Assembly: GCF_012524165.2 (NCBI RefSeq)
Contig: NZ_JABACJ020000010.1
Span: forward strand, 89,259-153,258
Direction of reading: 5' to 3'
Source of the DNA: Faecalicatena faecalis
GTDB lineage: Bacteria > Bacillota > Clostridia > Lachnospirales > Lachnospiraceae
Length of the DNA stretch: 64,000 nucleotides
Each line of letters opens with the position of its first letter. Within the stretch, counting starts at the first letter, position 1. Positions 44,225-55,448 of this stretch are shown here, piece after piece. The notes beneath the pieces are model-generated. The model did not search any database, had not been told where the DNA came from, and saw only the letters and a program-made list of their open reading frames with translations. The translations under genes were made by a program, and so were the position numbers.

Positions 44225-46741
44225 TTACAAGTATAACTTGAGCTCTGTCAACATATCCTGGACATCCAGCGGTTTTGCCAGATATCCGTTGACACCGGCT
44301 TCATATGCCATCCTTTTGTCCTCCTCAAATGCATTTGCCGTCATTGCCAGAATTGGCAGTGTCCTTGCATCCGGTCTTGTCATGCTGCGGATCTTCCTTG
44401 TAGCCTCCAGCCCATCCATAACCGGCATGCGGATATCCATCAACACTGCAAAATAATACCCTGCTGATGACTGTTCATACATCTGGACTGCTTTCTCTCC
44501 ATTATCAGCCGTTTCTACAGTAATATGATAGATTTCCAAAAGAGACTTTGCAATCTCTCTATTCAACTCGTTATCCTCTACAAGAAGGACTCTCTGTCCA
44601 GTAAAATACTGTACTGGATCATGTACTGTTTTTTTGAATCTTTCCCTGTATTGTTCGATCTGTATTAATGCCTTCTCGATATTGGAACGGAACAGAGGCT
44701 TAGCAATAAAGTAATCCGCCCCCGCAGCTAATGCCTCCTCCTCAATCGTACTCCAGTCATATGCCGAAATAATAATGATTGTTGTGTCCTTCCCAACGAT
44801 TCTGCGAATCCTTCTTGTTGTCTCGATACCATCCATATCCGGCATCTTCCAATCAATCATAGCGATTTCAAATGGTTTATTATCCTTTATGGATCTAGTG
44901 ACATATTCCACTGCCTCCATTCCTGTTGAAGCCCAGACCGCATTGCCTCCAATTTCACTTAGAATCATCTCCGCCTGTTCTCCTACAATTTGATCATCAT
45001 CTACGATCAAGACCCGTGTTCCCTTCATCAGATCAGGCAGATGCTCATCCTCCTGATCCAGGCACTCTTCTGTAAGTCCCAAAGGAATAGAAATCTTGAA
45101 TTCGGTTCCCTTTTCCTTCTCACTCTCCACCTGAATACTCCCATTCATCAGGTTGACCATGTTGTAAACAATAGACAGTCCCAATCCACTTCCTACATTA
45201 TTCCTCGAAGAGTCCTTTAACTCCTGTTCGAAAGGTTCATATATATGCTCTAAAAACTCTTTTGACATCCCTGTCCCTGTATCACGTACCACAAAACACA
45301 TAAATACTGAATTTTGTACTCTCTGCTTCTCCATTATTTCTATCTGGACCATTCCTCCCGGTCCAGTAAATTTTAATGCATTAGAGAGCAGGTTCATCAA
45401 GACCTGTTTAATTCTGAGGACATCTCCTATATAATATTTCTGAATTGGCTCCTTATGATACACTTCAAAAGTAATTTGCTTTTCCAATGCCTGAGGATAA
45501 ATGATTGCGACCAAATTTTCAATAAATTCACTAAAGTTGAAACGCTCTGATACAATATTCATCTTCCCGTTTTCTATCTTGGACATATCCAGTATATCAT
45601 TAATTAGAGCCAATAGATATCTGGATGAATCATCTATCTTTTTAAAACAGTCCATGACACGAAGCTGGTCATTGATCTTTAGCTGTCCTATAGTACACAT
45701 CCCAATAATTGCATTCATCGGTGTACGGATGTCATGGCTCATTCGGGAGAGGAAGTCCGATTTAGCATTATTTGCTGCTCTGGCGGAAGACAATGCGTCT
45801 CGCAGAAGCTGTTCCTGCCTCAATTGTTCCGAACGCTGCTCATCCAGTACCTTAACTAATTCAATGGCAAGAATATCCTCATTGTATGGATTATCTACAC
45901 AGATGACATGCAGAGAAAGCCAATGCTCCTCCCCATCGTTTCCCGTCATCTTCAACTCCATATAATTTTCTTTTTTTCCTTGTTCAAATCTGGTCAGAAG
46001 ATTCTCTCTAGAAAATGCTTCTTCATACACTTTACGGAAGTCAGGATTGGATAATGCTACCGACTGTTGTAAAAGCACATTATATTTTCCTTCTGATTCC
46101 TCTATAATATTTTTTTGTTCCTCTATAAAACAATCATATGTATTCTGTGTCAGGTTAATGCTCAGAATCAGTGGATATGCCATACATGTGGCAGCACGCA
46201 GGAATCGGTTCTCGATAAGCTTTTCCTTTGTCTGGGCCTCCATCAGCCTCTTTACTTCCTCTTCCTTTTCTTTTAACAGTTCTTCCAACTTTTCATAATT
46301 TTCCTTTGCCTGCTCGATCGGGAAAAGTTCATCTTCCTGAATTGCAGAGTAATCGATAGAATTATGGATATGTACGGATTCAAAGCTTTCTCCCTTTCTC
46401 CTGAATATAAAGGTAACCCTCTGATGGACTCTCATGAACATCTGGGTCTCCGGCTTTGCCTCGATCCAACTATCTCCCTCGCATAAGTAAAGACCTTCTG
46501 ATAGTTCCATCGTCACATATCGTTCCTGTGACATATCACATGGAATCAGATCCTTTTTTTCTCGTAAAAATGCGGCAGCAACTGCCTCTTTTCCTTCAGC
46601 CCTCTGCTTTTCTCCTCCTCCCAGCCAGACAATCTCTGGAGCGAAAGTGGAAATCAGGAAATCCACATCAGAATCGCAAAAATAACTGTTTAAAATTTTA
46701 CTTGCAAACGCTTCTATATCTTTTCTTAATGTGGCCTCCAT
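44225..46741 (-). CDS. Hybrid histidine kinase with SnoaL-like N-terminal domain and two receivers
   Basis: 838 residues with no membrane helix. Residues about 5-130 look like a SnoaL/NTF2-type fold ([32 protein letters not shown]). A coiled coil and PAS-like region follow. The H-box is [16 protein letters not shown] (about 337), then the ATPase domain ([24 protein letters not shown]). Two receiver domains close the protein: [11 protein letters not shown]...[11 protein letters not shown] and [11 protein letters not shown]...[11 protein letters not shown]. The ATG overlaps the stop of the GGDEF/EAL gene, so the two are coupled and probably act together. Confidence 0.9.
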   Translation of the reverse strand: MEATLRKDIEAFASKILNSYFCDSDVDFLISTFAPEIVWLGGGEKQRAEGKEAVAAAFLREKKDLIPCDMSQERYVTMELSEGLYLCEGDSWIEAKPETQMFMRVHQRVTFIFRRKGESFESVHIHNSIDYSAIQEDELFPIEQAKENYEKLEELLKEKEEEVKRLMEAQTKEKLIENRFLRAATCMAYPLILSINLTQNTYDCFIEEQKNIIEESEGKYNVLLQQSVALSNPDFRKVYEEAFSRENLLTRFEQGKKENYMELKMTGNDGEEHWLSLHVICVDNPYNEDILAIELVKVLDEQRSEQLRQEQLLRDALSSARAANNAKSDFLSRMSHDIRTPMNAIIGMCTIGQLKINDQLRVMDCFKKIDDSSRYLLALINDILDMSKIENGKMNIVSERFNFSEFIENLVAIIYPQALEKQITFEVYHKEPIQKYYIGDVLRIKQVLMNLLSNALKFTGPGGMVQIEIMEKQRVQNSVFMCFVVRDTGTGMSKEFLEHIYEPFEQELKDSSRNNVGSGLGLSIVYNMVNLMNGSIQVESEKEKGTEFKISIPLGLTEECLDQEDEHLPDLMKGTRVLIVDDDQIVGEQAEMILSEIGGNAVWASTGMEAVEYVTRSIKDNKPFEIAMIDWKMPDMDGIETTRRIRRIVGKDTTIIIISAYDWSTIEEEALAAGADYFIAKPLFRSNIEKALIQIEQYRERFKKTVHDPVQYFTGQRVLLVEDNELNREIAKSLLEIYHITVETADNGEKAVQMYEQSSAGYYFAVLMDIRMPVMDGLEATRKIRSMTRPDARTLPILAMTANAFEEDKRMAYEAGVNGYLAKPLDVQDMLTELKLYL

Positions 46742-48984
46742 TATATAATATCTCCTTTATCTTCCTTTTCATGCAGAACACGTCTTTCAAAATCTGCCAC
46801 TGGCATCGGCCGGTAGAAAATATAGCCCTGGACCATATCACATCCCTGTTCCTTCAGAAATTCAACAAGTGTCCATGTTTCGATTCCTTCCGCCACTACT
46901 TCCATATTTAATTCCTTTGCCATTCGGATGACTGCTTTTACTACATTCGTTCCCCGCTCTGTATCGCCTCGTTCAATATCACCGCCTACGAAAAATCCTC
47001 TATCCAGCTTTAGAATATCAACAGGAATCTCCTTTAACACATTCAGCGAAGAATAACCGCTTCCAAAGTCATCCATAGAACATTTGTATCCAGCCTCTTG
47101 TATTTCTCCAATGATGGACTTGAACCGCTTTAGGTCTTCAAATACAAATGCCTCCGTCAGCTCAAACTCTATCAGTTCACAGGGAATCTTATACTCCTTC
47201 TGGATATTCTGGAATCTTTTGATAACCCCTTCATCATTCATATGTTTCCTGGAAAGATTCACCGAAACAGGAACTACATTTTTCCCAGAATCGATCCACC
47301 CTCTGATGATTCTGCATACCTGGGTGAACATGTAATAATCCAACTTCTTGATAAAACCATTCTTCTCGAATAATGGGATGAACTCGTTCGGAGGAATCAG
47401 GCCGAATGTGGCAGAATTCCAACGTACTAATGCTTCTGCACCTGCAGTTTTTTTATCTGAAAGCCTTACCTTTGGCTGAAGATATACCAGGAATTCTTCA
47501 TTTGCCAGCGCATGCTCCATTTCATTCTCCAGAATCTGCTCTCTCAAAAGCTTCTGCCGCTCCAAATCTGTAAAAAAGACACATTCCTCCAAATATTCTG
47601 CCTCATCCCGGTTCATCTTACGCGCTACATTGGCACGGTCACGGATAGTCACGATATCCCGGTCCTTTTTCTGTACCTGGTATACCCCGCAGTTCACAGA
47701 CAAATGATACTCACTGCTCTTTTCTTCCACAATATTTTTCTTACGATGTTCCTTGATCAAGGTCTGATGGATTGCCTCGATTCGCTGCTCTATCACTTTT
47801 TCATCCGTCTCGAACAGAATAAAATTAAACATATCGGCCTGAATTCTGGATACGCATTCCTCCTGCTCCATACATCTTAGAATTGCATCATATACGGCTT
47901 TCAATACTTGGTTTCCCGCTTCGCTTCCATACACATCATTAATCAGCTTAAATCTACGAATATCTAATGAAACAAACGCGAATTCCCGATTCTCCTGTAA
48001 GAACCGTTCCACCTCCAGGTCAAATCTGGTCGAAGTAAAACCCCCTGTAATTGGATCTACCATCTGTATATCCAGAATTTCCTGATTCTTATATTGTATT
48101 CTGGTCAACGCATCATTAAATGCAATAATCAGACTGCGCAACTCAAGCGGTCCACGTAGTGTCAATTTGTGATTCTTATTTCTGGAGACTTTCAATTCCA
48201 TGCAACTGTAATGAATCGGACGGATTAAAGCCATATAAAAGAATACCATGAAACCCAGGCACCAGATCAGAAGCATGATGGCCGTCACCTGCTGTAGAAG
48301 TTGAGAAGAATCTGTTCTCCTCATAGCCTGCGCAAGCTCCTTCTTCTGTCTTGTATATAATGCAGATGTAAACAAATTTATGTTCTCTTTTATCACATCC
48401 TTTGTTGCTTCATATCGGCTTCCAAATACAAACTGATTGGCCTTTTTTCTTTTGTCTTCTGAAGTCATCTTTTTCTCTGTGTGTGTGAGTTCGACTTCTG
48501 AAATCTCCTCCGGGAAATACTGGATTCCTTCCGCTTCATATATCAGCCTGATACAATGAAGCTCCTGTTCCATCAGATTGTCTGAAACAGACTTTGCCAG
48601 CTCGATCGTCTCCAGCTCTTCTTCTAAAAGCCCCTCCTTACGGAGACCTTCTATTGCTTTATCACGAGTAAGAGTCTCTGTCTTCTCTTCGAGATACTCA
48701 CGCGCATATCTTGTCTTTCCTGTTGCAGCGAACCTCCATACCGCGTTGGTCAAAATATCTGAACCAGACTGGATTTCCTCTGCAAGACCCACACAACGGA
48801 TTGTCTTTTCTGTAATCTTTCGCTGATTCTCAACTGCCTTTGCTGACAGACGTGAAGCAATAAATAACATGGCAGTTACGCTCAGAGTGATGACAAGCCA
48901 TACGGCTGACATTTTCATAATTTCTAATTTCCCGAACCAGGTCCTCTTTTCCTGCCTCTTATTAAGTTCGTGCTTCACTTTCAT
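46741..48984 (-). CDS. Membrane GGDEF/EAL protein, likely c-di-GMP phosphodiesterase
   Basis: 747 residues. Two transmembrane helices (about 24-46 and 232-252) flank an outer sensor region. The GGDEF domain (about 300-450) is degenerate: the signature site reads QADMF. The EAL domain (about 480-735) is intact: [48 protein letters not shown] and [11 protein letters not shown]. The net activity should be c-di-GMP breakdown. It forms a two-gene operon with the hybrid kinase. Confidence 0.93.
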   Translation of the reverse strand: MKVKHELNKRQEKRTWFGKLEIMKMSAVWLVITLSVTAMLFIASRLSAKAVENQRKITEKTIRCVGLAEEIQSGSDILTNAVWRFAATGKTRYAREYLEEKTETLTRDKAIEGLRKEGLLEEELETIELAKSVSDNLMEQELHCIRLIYEAEGIQYFPEEISEVELTHTEKKMTSEDKRKKANQFVFGSRYEATKDVIKENINLFTSALYTRQKKELAQAMRRTDSSQLLQQVTAIMLLIWCLGFMVFFYMALIRPIHYSCMELKVSRNKNHKLTLRGPLELRSLIIAFNDALTRIQYKNQEILDIQMVDPITGGFTSTRFDLEVERFLQENREFAFVSLDIRRFKLINDVYGSEAGNQVLKAVYDAILRCMEQEECVSRIQADMFNFILFETDEKVIEQRIEAIHQTLIKEHRKKNIVEEKSSEYHLSVNCGVYQVQKKDRDIVTIRDRANVARKMNRDEAEYLEECVFFTDLERQKLLREQILENEMEHALANEEFLVYLQPKVRLSDKKTAGAEALVRWNSATFGLIPPNEFIPLFEKNGFIKKLDYYMFTQVCRIIRGWIDSGKNVVPVSVNLSRKHMNDEGVIKRFQNIQKEYKIPCELIEFELTEAFVFEDLKRFKSIIGEIQEAGYKCSMDDFGSGYSSLNVLKEIPVDILKLDRGFFVGGDIERGDTERGTNVVKAVIRMAKELNMEVVAEGIETWTLVEFLKEQGCDMVQGYIFYRPMPVADFERRVLHEKEDKGDII

Positions 48985-49047
48985 ATATTAATCTCCTACG
49001 TGATTCAGCGAAAACCATCAGTTATATTTATTATACTATTTTATGAT

Positions 49048-49083
49048 AAAAAAAGACACCACAGATTTATATTCTGTGGTGTC
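49048..49083 (-). terminator. Terminator of the tRNA-Arg gene
   Basis: A perfect 11 bp stem GACACCACAGA/TCTGTGGTGTC with a seven-base loop and T7 on the minus strand lies 10 bases past the tRNA 3' end. Confidence 0.92.
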
Positions 49084-49093
49084 CTCCCTGTAC

Positions 49094-49165
49094 CGTCCCC
49101 TGCAGGAATCGAACCTGCACTTAATCCTTAGGAGGGATTTGTAATATCCATTTTACTAAGGGGAC
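49094..49165 (-). tRNA. tRNA-Arg (CCU)
   Basis: A complete cloverleaf on the minus strand: acceptor GTCCCCT/AGGGGAC with discriminator G, D arm, anticodon stem AATCC/GGATT with loop CTCCTAA (anticodon CCU), and T arm GCAGG-TTCGATT-CCTGC. CCA is not encoded. It reads the AGG codon. Confidence 0.95.
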
Positions 49166-49445
49166 ACATATTTTATTGTTTTATAGCACAGTTATTAATA
49201 TAACATGAATTTTACTTTTTCTCAACTTTTTTTGGGAAGAATTTGAAAGATTTTTTAAGTGGATTTCAGCTTTTTCCTATCGAATCCATGGCTCTATTCC
49301 TAGATTTTGACTCTTCTGTTATCCTCTTCTTGTCATTCCCTTCTCATTCTTCCCGGCTGTGTCTTCTATGATTACATACATTTTTTTGATGAAATATGCT
49401 TATTTATGATTCTTCTTTATGCTGCTTATTTATAAGACACTCTTT
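49166..49445. other. Intergenic region
   Basis: AT-rich, between the tRNA and the DUF3881 gene. I see no gene or clear regulatory site beyond the tRNA upstream region. Confidence 0.4.
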
Positions 49446-50321
49446 TTAAAAGTTTATATATCCCTGAAGCCATATTGTTCCTTTGAACCGTCTTCCAATT
49501 TCTGGTTCCCCCATAACTTCCTTCGCTGGAACACAGATATCGAACTGAAGTTCATTGACATCTAACTTCATCTGATACAGTGGTTCTTTTGTTACACTAT
49601 TCTCACGCTTTCTGACTGCAAGTATCTCTCCCATGATAGAATACAGATCACACTCCACACCATATGGCATGAAATATGTATCCACGATTGTAAAGATATC
49701 TTCACTCATCAGGCGCCTGGAAACCTTCGAATATGTATCGATATCATCCAGTGTCAGTGTTTCTATTGCCATTGGGTCACCACTTCTGGCGGCATTCAAA
49801 AGCTGTTTCCTATTATCAGCTTCCTCTTTTCCTGTCTTTACCTGTTCTTCACTCTTCCTTACAGGAAACAGAATTTTTCCCGATAATGCAAGGCCCGAAA
49901 AAGTGACGGAGGTTGCCAGACCGGTGACAAATCCCATCTGGCGTTCCCTCATATATTCTATGCCATTTTGGAGATGAAAAATCAGACTGATTCCCACTTT
50001 AGGATCTTCGCAGATTCCAACATACTCTTCCTTTTCAATCCGCTTATCTACGGCAACTTCAGCATAGGTGGTAATTCCGCTTCCTTCAAAATATGGAAAA
50101 TAGTAGTCTGGATCAAAGTTCTCATCTTCGTCCAGTTCACCGCAGATGGTGATTCCTACATTCTGACCATACTCCTTCTGGAATTCACAATAATCCGCCC
50201 AATCCTTATACGACACAATTGTCTGATGTGTAAAATTCGTTTCCACCTGCTTCAAAAGTTCTCTCATGTCCTTTTTTGTCTTCAGGTTATTGAAACCAAT
50301 TGCTTTCAAGTATTGATGCAT
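49446..50321 (-). CDS. DUF3881-like protein
   Basis: About 291 residues with no signal peptide; a weakly hydrophobic stretch at about 128-150 is probably not a membrane helix. The N-terminus MHQYLKAIGFNNLKTKKDM matches my memory of the DUF3881 family, which is common in Lachnospiraceae. Function unknown. The ATG at 50321 lies six bases after GGAG; the longer frame begins with TTG. A parS-like site lies just upstream. Confidence 0.75.
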   Translation of the reverse strand: MHQYLKAIGFNNLKTKKDMRELLKQVETNFTHQTIVSYKDWADYCEFQKEYGQNVGITICGELDEDENFDPDYYFPYFEGSGITTYAEVAVDKRIEKEEYVGICEDPKVGISLIFHLQNGIEYMRERQMGFVTGLATSVTFSGLALSGKILFPVRKSEEQVKTGKEEADNRKQLLNAARSGDPMAIETLTLDDIDTYSKVSRRLMSEDIFTIVDTYFMPYGVECDLYSIMGEILAVRKRENSVTKEPLYQMKLDVNELQFDICVPAKEVMGEPEIGRRFKGTIWLQGYINF

Positions 50322-50343
50322 AATCTTCTCCAAATCGTCGATC

Positions 50344-50359
50344 TATTTCACGTGAAACA
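50344..50359 (+). promoter_or_regulatory. parS-like site (one mismatch)
   Basis: TATTTCACGTGAAACA differs from the consensus TGTTTCACGTGAAACA at one base. It is a near-palindrome located in the upstream region of the DUF3881 gene, about 2 kb from spo0J. Confidence 0.8.
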
Positions 50360-50501
50360 TATTTATTCATAAAGGATAGATTCCTTAAGCATAAGCTTCT
50401 TCATAATACGAATCATTCCTTATCTGCTTTTCTTCCGTAATATAAATCATTTCCTAAGTATACCTTAGTATTTATTTTCCTATTTTATTCCTAAATTTAT
50501 T

Positions 50502-50528
50502 CAAAGCGGATATTTAGAATCCGCTTTG
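50502..50528 (-). terminator. Hairpin downstream of serS
   Basis: A perfect 10 bp stem CAAAGCGGAT/ATCCGCTTTG with a seven-base loop, about 17 bases after the serS stop. The T tract is weak. Confidence 0.65.
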
Positions 50529-50545
50529 CTGCCTTCTTTATGAAA

Positions 50546-51832
50546 TTAGTTTTTAGGTGTAATCTCAGTATTTCCACCCATATATGGCTGAAGTGCTGCC
50601 GGAATCCTTACAGAACCATCCGCCTGAAGGTTGTTTTCCAGGAAAGCAATCAGCATTCTCGGAGGTGCTACTACTGTGTTATTGAGTGTATGTGCAAAAT
50701 ACTTTCCATTTTCACCTTTCACTCTGATTCCCAGCCTTCTTGCCTGAGCATCCCCTAAATTGGAACAACTTCCCACTTCAAAATATTTCTTCTGTCTTGG
50801 TGACCAAGCTTCCACATCTACGGATTTCACCTTCAGGTCGGCCAGGTCTCCTGAACAACATTCCAGTGTACGAACCGGAATATCCAGTGAACGGAACAGA
50901 TCTACTGTATTCTGCCATAATTTATCATACCATTCCATGCTGTCTTCTGGCTTGCAGACAACGATCATTTCCTGTTTTTCGAACTGATGGATACGATAAA
51001 CGCCTCTCTCCTCAATACCATGTGCACCTTTTTCTTTTCTAAAGCATGGTGAATAGCTTGTCAACGTCTGTGGAAGCTGATCTTCCGTCAACTGCGTATC
51101 AATAAATTTACCAATCATAGAGTGCTCACTTGTTCCAATCAAATATAAGTCTTCACCCTCAATCTTATACATCATGGCATCCATCTCTGCAAAGCTCATA
51201 ACTCCTGTTACTACATTGCTTCGAATCATAAACGGAGGAACACAGTAAGTAAATCCTCTGTTAATCATAAAGTCTCTTGCATAAGAAATAACTGCAGAAT
51301 GGAGGCGCGCAATGTCTCCCATCAGATAATAGAATCCATTTCCTGCAACACGTCTTGCACTTTCCAGATCAATTCCATTAAAGCTTTCCATAATATCTGT
51401 ATGGTATGGAATCTCAAAATCAGGTACAACTGGCTCGCCGTATCTCTCAACTTCTACGTTTTCGCTGTCATCTTTTCCAATCGGTACAGATGGGTCGATG
51501 ATATTTGGAATAATCATCATTTTCTGCTTGATTTTTTCTTCTACTTCTTTTTCTTCTGTTGAAAGAGTTTCAATTCTGTCAGCATTTTCTGTAACCGCTT
51601 TTTTAATAGCTTCAGCCTCTTCCTTCTTTCCTTGTCCCATCAGGGCTCCGATCTGCTTTGTAAGCTTATTCTTATCGGCACGAAGAGCTTCTACTTCTTG
51701 TTTGATTTCTCTGTTTCTTTTATCTAATTCCAGAACTTCGTCCACTAATGGAAGCTTTGCATCCTGAAACTTATTTTTAATATTCTGCTTTACTGCCTCT
51801 GGGTTACTTCTTACAAATCTGATGTCTAACAT
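50546..51832 (-). CDS. serS: Seryl-tRNA synthetase
   Basis: Class II synthetase of 428 residues. An N-terminal coiled-coil arm (about 30-100) contacts the long variable arm of tRNA-Ser. Class II motif 2 (CFRKEKGAHGIEERGVYRIH) and motif 3 (NNTVVAPPRMLIAFLE) are intact. No T-box is visible in the 62-base upstream gap, unlike ileS. AGGAGG precedes the ATG. Confidence 0.97.
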   Translation of the reverse strand: MLDIRFVRSNPEAVKQNIKNKFQDAKLPLVDEVLELDKRNREIKQEVEALRADKNKLTKQIGALMGQGKKEEAEAIKKAVTENADRIETLSTEEKEVEEKIKQKMMIIPNIIDPSVPIGKDDSENVEVERYGEPVVPDFEIPYHTDIMESFNGIDLESARRVAGNGFYYLMGDIARLHSAVISYARDFMINRGFTYCVPPFMIRSNVVTGVMSFAEMDAMMYKIEGEDLYLIGTSEHSMIGKFIDTQLTEDQLPQTLTSYSPCFRKEKGAHGIEERGVYRIHQFEKQEMIVVCKPEDSMEWYDKLWQNTVDLFRSLDIPVRTLECCSGDLADLKVKSVDVEAWSPRQKKYFEVGSCSNLGDAQARRLGIRVKGENGKYFAHTLNNTVVAPPRMLIAFLENNLQADGSVRIPAALQPYMGGNTEITPKN

Positions 51833-51894
51833 AATATCCTCCTCTTCTCTTTCAGTTATTTCACTATATATTTATGGTATATCTGAGTGTACTT

Positions 51895-52437
51895 CTATTT
51901 AGGACTCTTTTCCAAATCCGTCTTCAAATCATATACATCCTGATAGATTGCCTTTTCCAGTGACTCAACCTCTTCTTCGGCAAGTTCTATATAACTCTGT
52001 CCTTTTACAATCTCTTTAATATAGGTATAGCATCCCTCTCTGCTGTGCATAGCATTCAGAATCCATCCATTATCATCCTCATCCAGCATTGTAATAGCAA
52101 AACTTAAATTTCCGCCCATTTCATGGAATGCATCATATTTTACAATTCCAACTTTCTGATAATGGGACCTTGTTTTTCGATAGATATCCAGAATATCTTT
52201 CTTATTTGCTTTAGCCAGTTCAGAGACCTCATCCAGTTCGGCAAACCTTGCTAGTATACTCTCTTCTAAATTCTTCCCATCTTTTCCCTTCATAAACGAA
52301 TTGTAACTGACTTTCAGCCTGTTATATTTCATATTTACACTGATAAGCATTACAAATAGTATAATCTGTACCACAAATAGGAATATCAGAATAAATGCAG
52401 GGTCAATTCCTAATCCCGACAACAAACTACTTTCCAT
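51895..52437 (-). CDS. DUF4446 membrane protein
   Basis: 180 residues. One transmembrane helix (about 13-35) then a cytoplasmic domain with coiled-coil start and the conserved HYQKVGIVKYDAFHEMGG, which is the signature of DUF4446. Members often lie beside spo0J in Clostridia, as here. Function unknown; a link to chromosome segregation is inferred from position. Confidence 0.85.
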   Translation of the reverse strand: MESSLLSGLGIDPAFILIFLFVVQIILFVMLISVNMKYNRLKVSYNSFMKGKDGKNLEESILARFAELDEVSELAKANKKDILDIYRKTRSHYQKVGIVKYDAFHEMGGNLSFAITMLDEDDNGWILNAMHSREGCYTYIKEIVKGQSYIELAEEEVESLEKAIYQDVYDLKTDLEKSPK

Positions 52438-52510
52438 GATTTTTCTCCTTCTTAATTATTCACGCTGACTCTCCTCTTCTTATATTCTCCCCGTTTTAAT
52501 GCAAATAGAT

Positions 52511-53440
52511 TTATTGATTCTTGATAGACATTATTAAATCGAATATACGTTCGAGTTCTTCTTCTGAGTAATATTCAATCTCGATTTTTCCTTTTCCATT
52601 TGACTTTGGACTTACATTTACCTTTGTGCCTATGATATCTTTCATTTTTTCTTCCAGATTATCATAAATAAAGGTATGCTCCACCTTTTCAACTTTTTGT
52701 TCCTTTTTAGGATTCTTTAAGGTCTTTACTAATTTTTCAGTTTCTCTAACACTGAGTTTTTCATCAAAAATTTTATTTGCAATGGTGTATTGTTGCTCTT
52801 CATCATCAATTGCAAGAAGGGCACGTGCATGTCCAGTCGTAATCATATCATCTACAATCATCTGCTGTACTCTTTTGCTCAGCTTTAACAGACGCATAGA
52901 ATTTGTTACTGCTGTTCTGCTCTTCGAAACGCGTTCTGCAACTTCATCTTGTTTCAGTTTAAACTCTTCAAGAAGTCTTTTATATGCCATTGCCTCTTCA
53001 ATAGGATTTAGATTTTCTCTCTGTATGTTCTCTATTAAAGATATCTCAAGAATCTCCTGGTCAGTGTATGTCTTTATTACTACAGGAACTTCTTTAATAC
53101 CGGCAAGCTTTGCCGCACGCCATCTTCTCTCACCAGCAATAATTTCATAATAATCTTTCTTTTTTTGGACAAGAAGAGGCTGAAGAATACCAAATTGTTT
53201 GATTGAATCCGCGAGCTCTAATAATGCATCTTCATCAAATTCTTTACGCGGCTGGTCCCTGTTTGGTTCAACCTGGTTTATTTTGACCAAAACCTCACCA
53301 GATTGTCCAACCTTTTCATCCTTTGCATTAACTACTTCTGTTTTTCCTTCTGCATTGGATGTTTTCTTTGACATTTTATCGCTTCTATCAGGGATCAGAC
53401 TATCCAGACCTTTTCCAAGACCATTTCTTTTTACAGCCAT
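52511..53440 (-). CDS. spo0J: Chromosome-partitioning protein ParB (Spo0J)
   Basis: CTP-dependent DNA clamp that loads on parS and recruits SMC. 309 residues. The CTP-binding region (QPLLVQKKKDYYEIIAGERR) and helix-turn-helix (QDEVAERVSKSRTAVTNSMR) are intact, and the C-terminal dimer domain follows. The start is two bases after the soj stop, with AAAGGAG inside soj. Cognate parS sites lie on both sides. Confidence 0.97.
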   Translation of the reverse strand: MAVKRNGLGKGLDSLIPDRSDKMSKKTSNAEGKTEVVNAKDEKVGQSGEVLVKINQVEPNRDQPRKEFDEDALLELADSIKQFGILQPLLVQKKKDYYEIIAGERRWRAAKLAGIKEVPVVIKTYTDQEILEISLIENIQRENLNPIEEAMAYKRLLEEFKLKQDEVAERVSKSRTAVTNSMRLLKLSKRVQQMIVDDMITTGHARALLAIDDEEQQYTIANKIFDEKLSVRETEKLVKTLKNPKKEQKVEKVEHTFIYDNLEEKMKDIIGTKVNVSPKSNGKGKIEIEYYSEEELERIFDLIMSIKNQ

Positions 53441-53442
53441 AC

Positions 53443-54210
53443 TTATTCCTCTCCTTTATGTATAACTTCTTCGGCTAATAGCATATAACTCTCTGCTCCT
53501 GCAGATTTAGAATCATATAGATTGATTGGCAGCCCATAACTGGGTGCTTCTGCTAACCGGATATTTCTCGGTATGATTGTCTTATAAATATTCTGTTCCA
53601 GGTTGTCCTTTACATTTTCTACTACTTGCAGCGATAAATTTGTTCTGGCATCATACATGGTAAATACAACGCCTTCCATCTCCAGAGTTGGATTCAATCT
53701 ATCCTGTACCAGTTCAATTGTATGAATTAACTGACTCAAACCTTCAAGTGCATAATACTCACATTGGATAGGGACAAGTACCGAATCAGCTGTCGTCATT
53801 GCGTTAATCGTAAGCATGCTCAATGCAGGTGGACAATCAATAATTATAAATTCATAATTATCTTTCACTTTTGCAATTTCATTCTTTATGATATATTCCT
53901 TATTATCAACACCAATCAATTCAATCTCTGCTGCTGATAGATTAATATTAGATGGGAGAACGTCCAAATTTTCAAAAACATCTTTACAGATACATTCTTC
54001 GATACCTGCATTACCAATAATCAAATCATAAACACTATTTTCAACCTCATTTTTTGCTACACTAAGACCACTTGTCATATTTCCCTGTGGATCCATGTCC
54101 AGTGCTAATACCTTTTTACCAAGACTGGCTAATGAAGCTGATAAATTAATAGCTGTTGTTGTCTTACCTACGCCGCCTTTTTGGTTAGCTATCGCTATAA
54201 TTCTTCCCAT
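53443..54210 (-). CDS. soj: Chromosome-partitioning ATPase ParA (Soj)
   Basis: Deviant Walker ATPase that works with ParB in origin segregation and regulates DnaA in Bacillus. 255 residues from the ATG at 54210 (MGRIIAIANQ), seven bases after AAAGGAG. The deviant Walker A (NQKGGVGKTTTAINL), A-prime (ALDMDPQGN) and Walker B (FIIIDCPPAL) motifs are clear. First gene of the soj-spo0J operon. Confidence 0.97.
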   Translation of the reverse strand: MGRIIAIANQKGGVGKTTTAINLSASLASLGKKVLALDMDPQGNMTSGLSVAKNEVENSVYDLIIGNAGIEECICKDVFENLDVLPSNINLSAAEIELIGVDNKEYIIKNEIAKVKDNYEFIIIDCPPALSMLTINAMTTADSVLVPIQCEYYALEGLSQLIHTIELVQDRLNPTLEMEGVVFTMYDARTNLSLQVVENVKDNLEQNIYKTIIPRNIRLAEAPSYGLPINLYDSKSAGAESYMLLAEEVIHKGEE

Positions 54211-54274
54211 TTTAATACTCCTTTCATTGAACACCTCATTATTATATCACCTTTTCAAATCTATATCTACAAAA

Positions 54275-54290
54275 TGTTTCACGTGAAACA
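54275..54290 (+). promoter_or_regulatory. parS site
   Basis: Perfect consensus TGTTTCACGTGAAACA, 65 bp upstream of the soj start. Confidence 0.93.
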
Positions 54291-54364
54291 TAGAATTTTT
54301 ATGTTTTTTAATGGGATTGTTTGGTAATTTTAGTTTTGTGATATAATCTAAGACTTTAGGGGAA

Positions 54365-54380
54365 TGTTTCACGTGAAACA
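54365..54380 (+). promoter_or_regulatory. parS site
   Basis: Perfect consensus TGTTTCACGTGAAACA, 90 bp from the previous site. Confidence 0.93.
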
Positions 54381-55448
54381 TCTGCTATTGTTTTGAGTTG
54401 GGGGTTCTTCAATGAATTTTAAGTGATTACATTAGATGTTTATAATATTGTGGAGATTAAATGGTTATTAGATTGTACGTTCATTTTTGGTTCTGTAGTT
54501 AAAGTAATTATTTGTCTTGCTGTACTTTTTATAATTAACTTTCTACTTCTTGTCAGCTCTTTAGTAATATGATTAATAGTACTTCCACATTATATCTACT
54601 AAATAGAATTCAATAACCAGCATTTAATAAAAAAGTTTAAGACCTGTATTAGTATTATGATATTATGAGTTTTTCATCACTTAAGTAATAGTTTTTTTCT
54701 GATAAGATTAGACTCCTATATTGAAATTTAAATAAAATTCATCCATGTTATGTCTTGGGGCAAAAATGTATTTTTCTCAGGGTACGTGCAGATTGTTCAA
54801 CACTTTATATTTTTACACATACTCTTTGATTCTACCGATGTTAGACAAATATACACTGGATATTTTTTAAACCATTTGAGACTTGTCCTAGTTAAGTTAC
54901 CTTTTAATTTTTACAGTCTCAAAGGTCAGACGTTTCATGCTTTTACACACAAACACAAAACGTACGACCTTTTGTCCTTTAACCCTGGTACCATATTATA
55001 GTTATAATATTCTGGTCCAACACTTTTTATCTTTATTTTTAATTCTAGGGGTTTCTTTAATATATTTAACCTTATCTTTTTTGTTACTATATTTTTTACT
55101 AAACTATAGTGTTTACGTGTTTTATACTGTTTTGTTATTTAAAAATAATATTCGATAAACAGAAGCTTTATTTTACTAATACCCCCATATTTTTGCTGAT
55201 AGATAGAACTAGCTAATATAAAACTATGATGAGTCATTAAACTATTTTTACATTACTACATTTATACACAAAAAGGTGAACCAGACCCATACTCTTTACT
55301 ATGTTTTTTAATTACCAGTTAAGTTTTCTTGATTAAGTTATTTTTATCTTCTCATTAGTCCATATTATCTTTTGTTTTAACGAATAAAATTTATTTTATA
55401 TTTTTATAACACTGAAGGTTATATATTTTTTTAAGAATATACCATGAA

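Noticed and set aside
15229..50550. Similarity between AATCCGCTTTGC sequences near 15229 and near 50519
   Set aside because: About 22 of 26 bases match, but one copy is near the flp1 gene and the other is a hairpin arm by serS. No shared context, probably chance.
54750..55158. Small open frames in the AT-rich parS region
   Set aside because: They lack ribosome binding sites, are full of Phe, Leu and Tyr as expected from random AT-rich DNA, and match nothing known.
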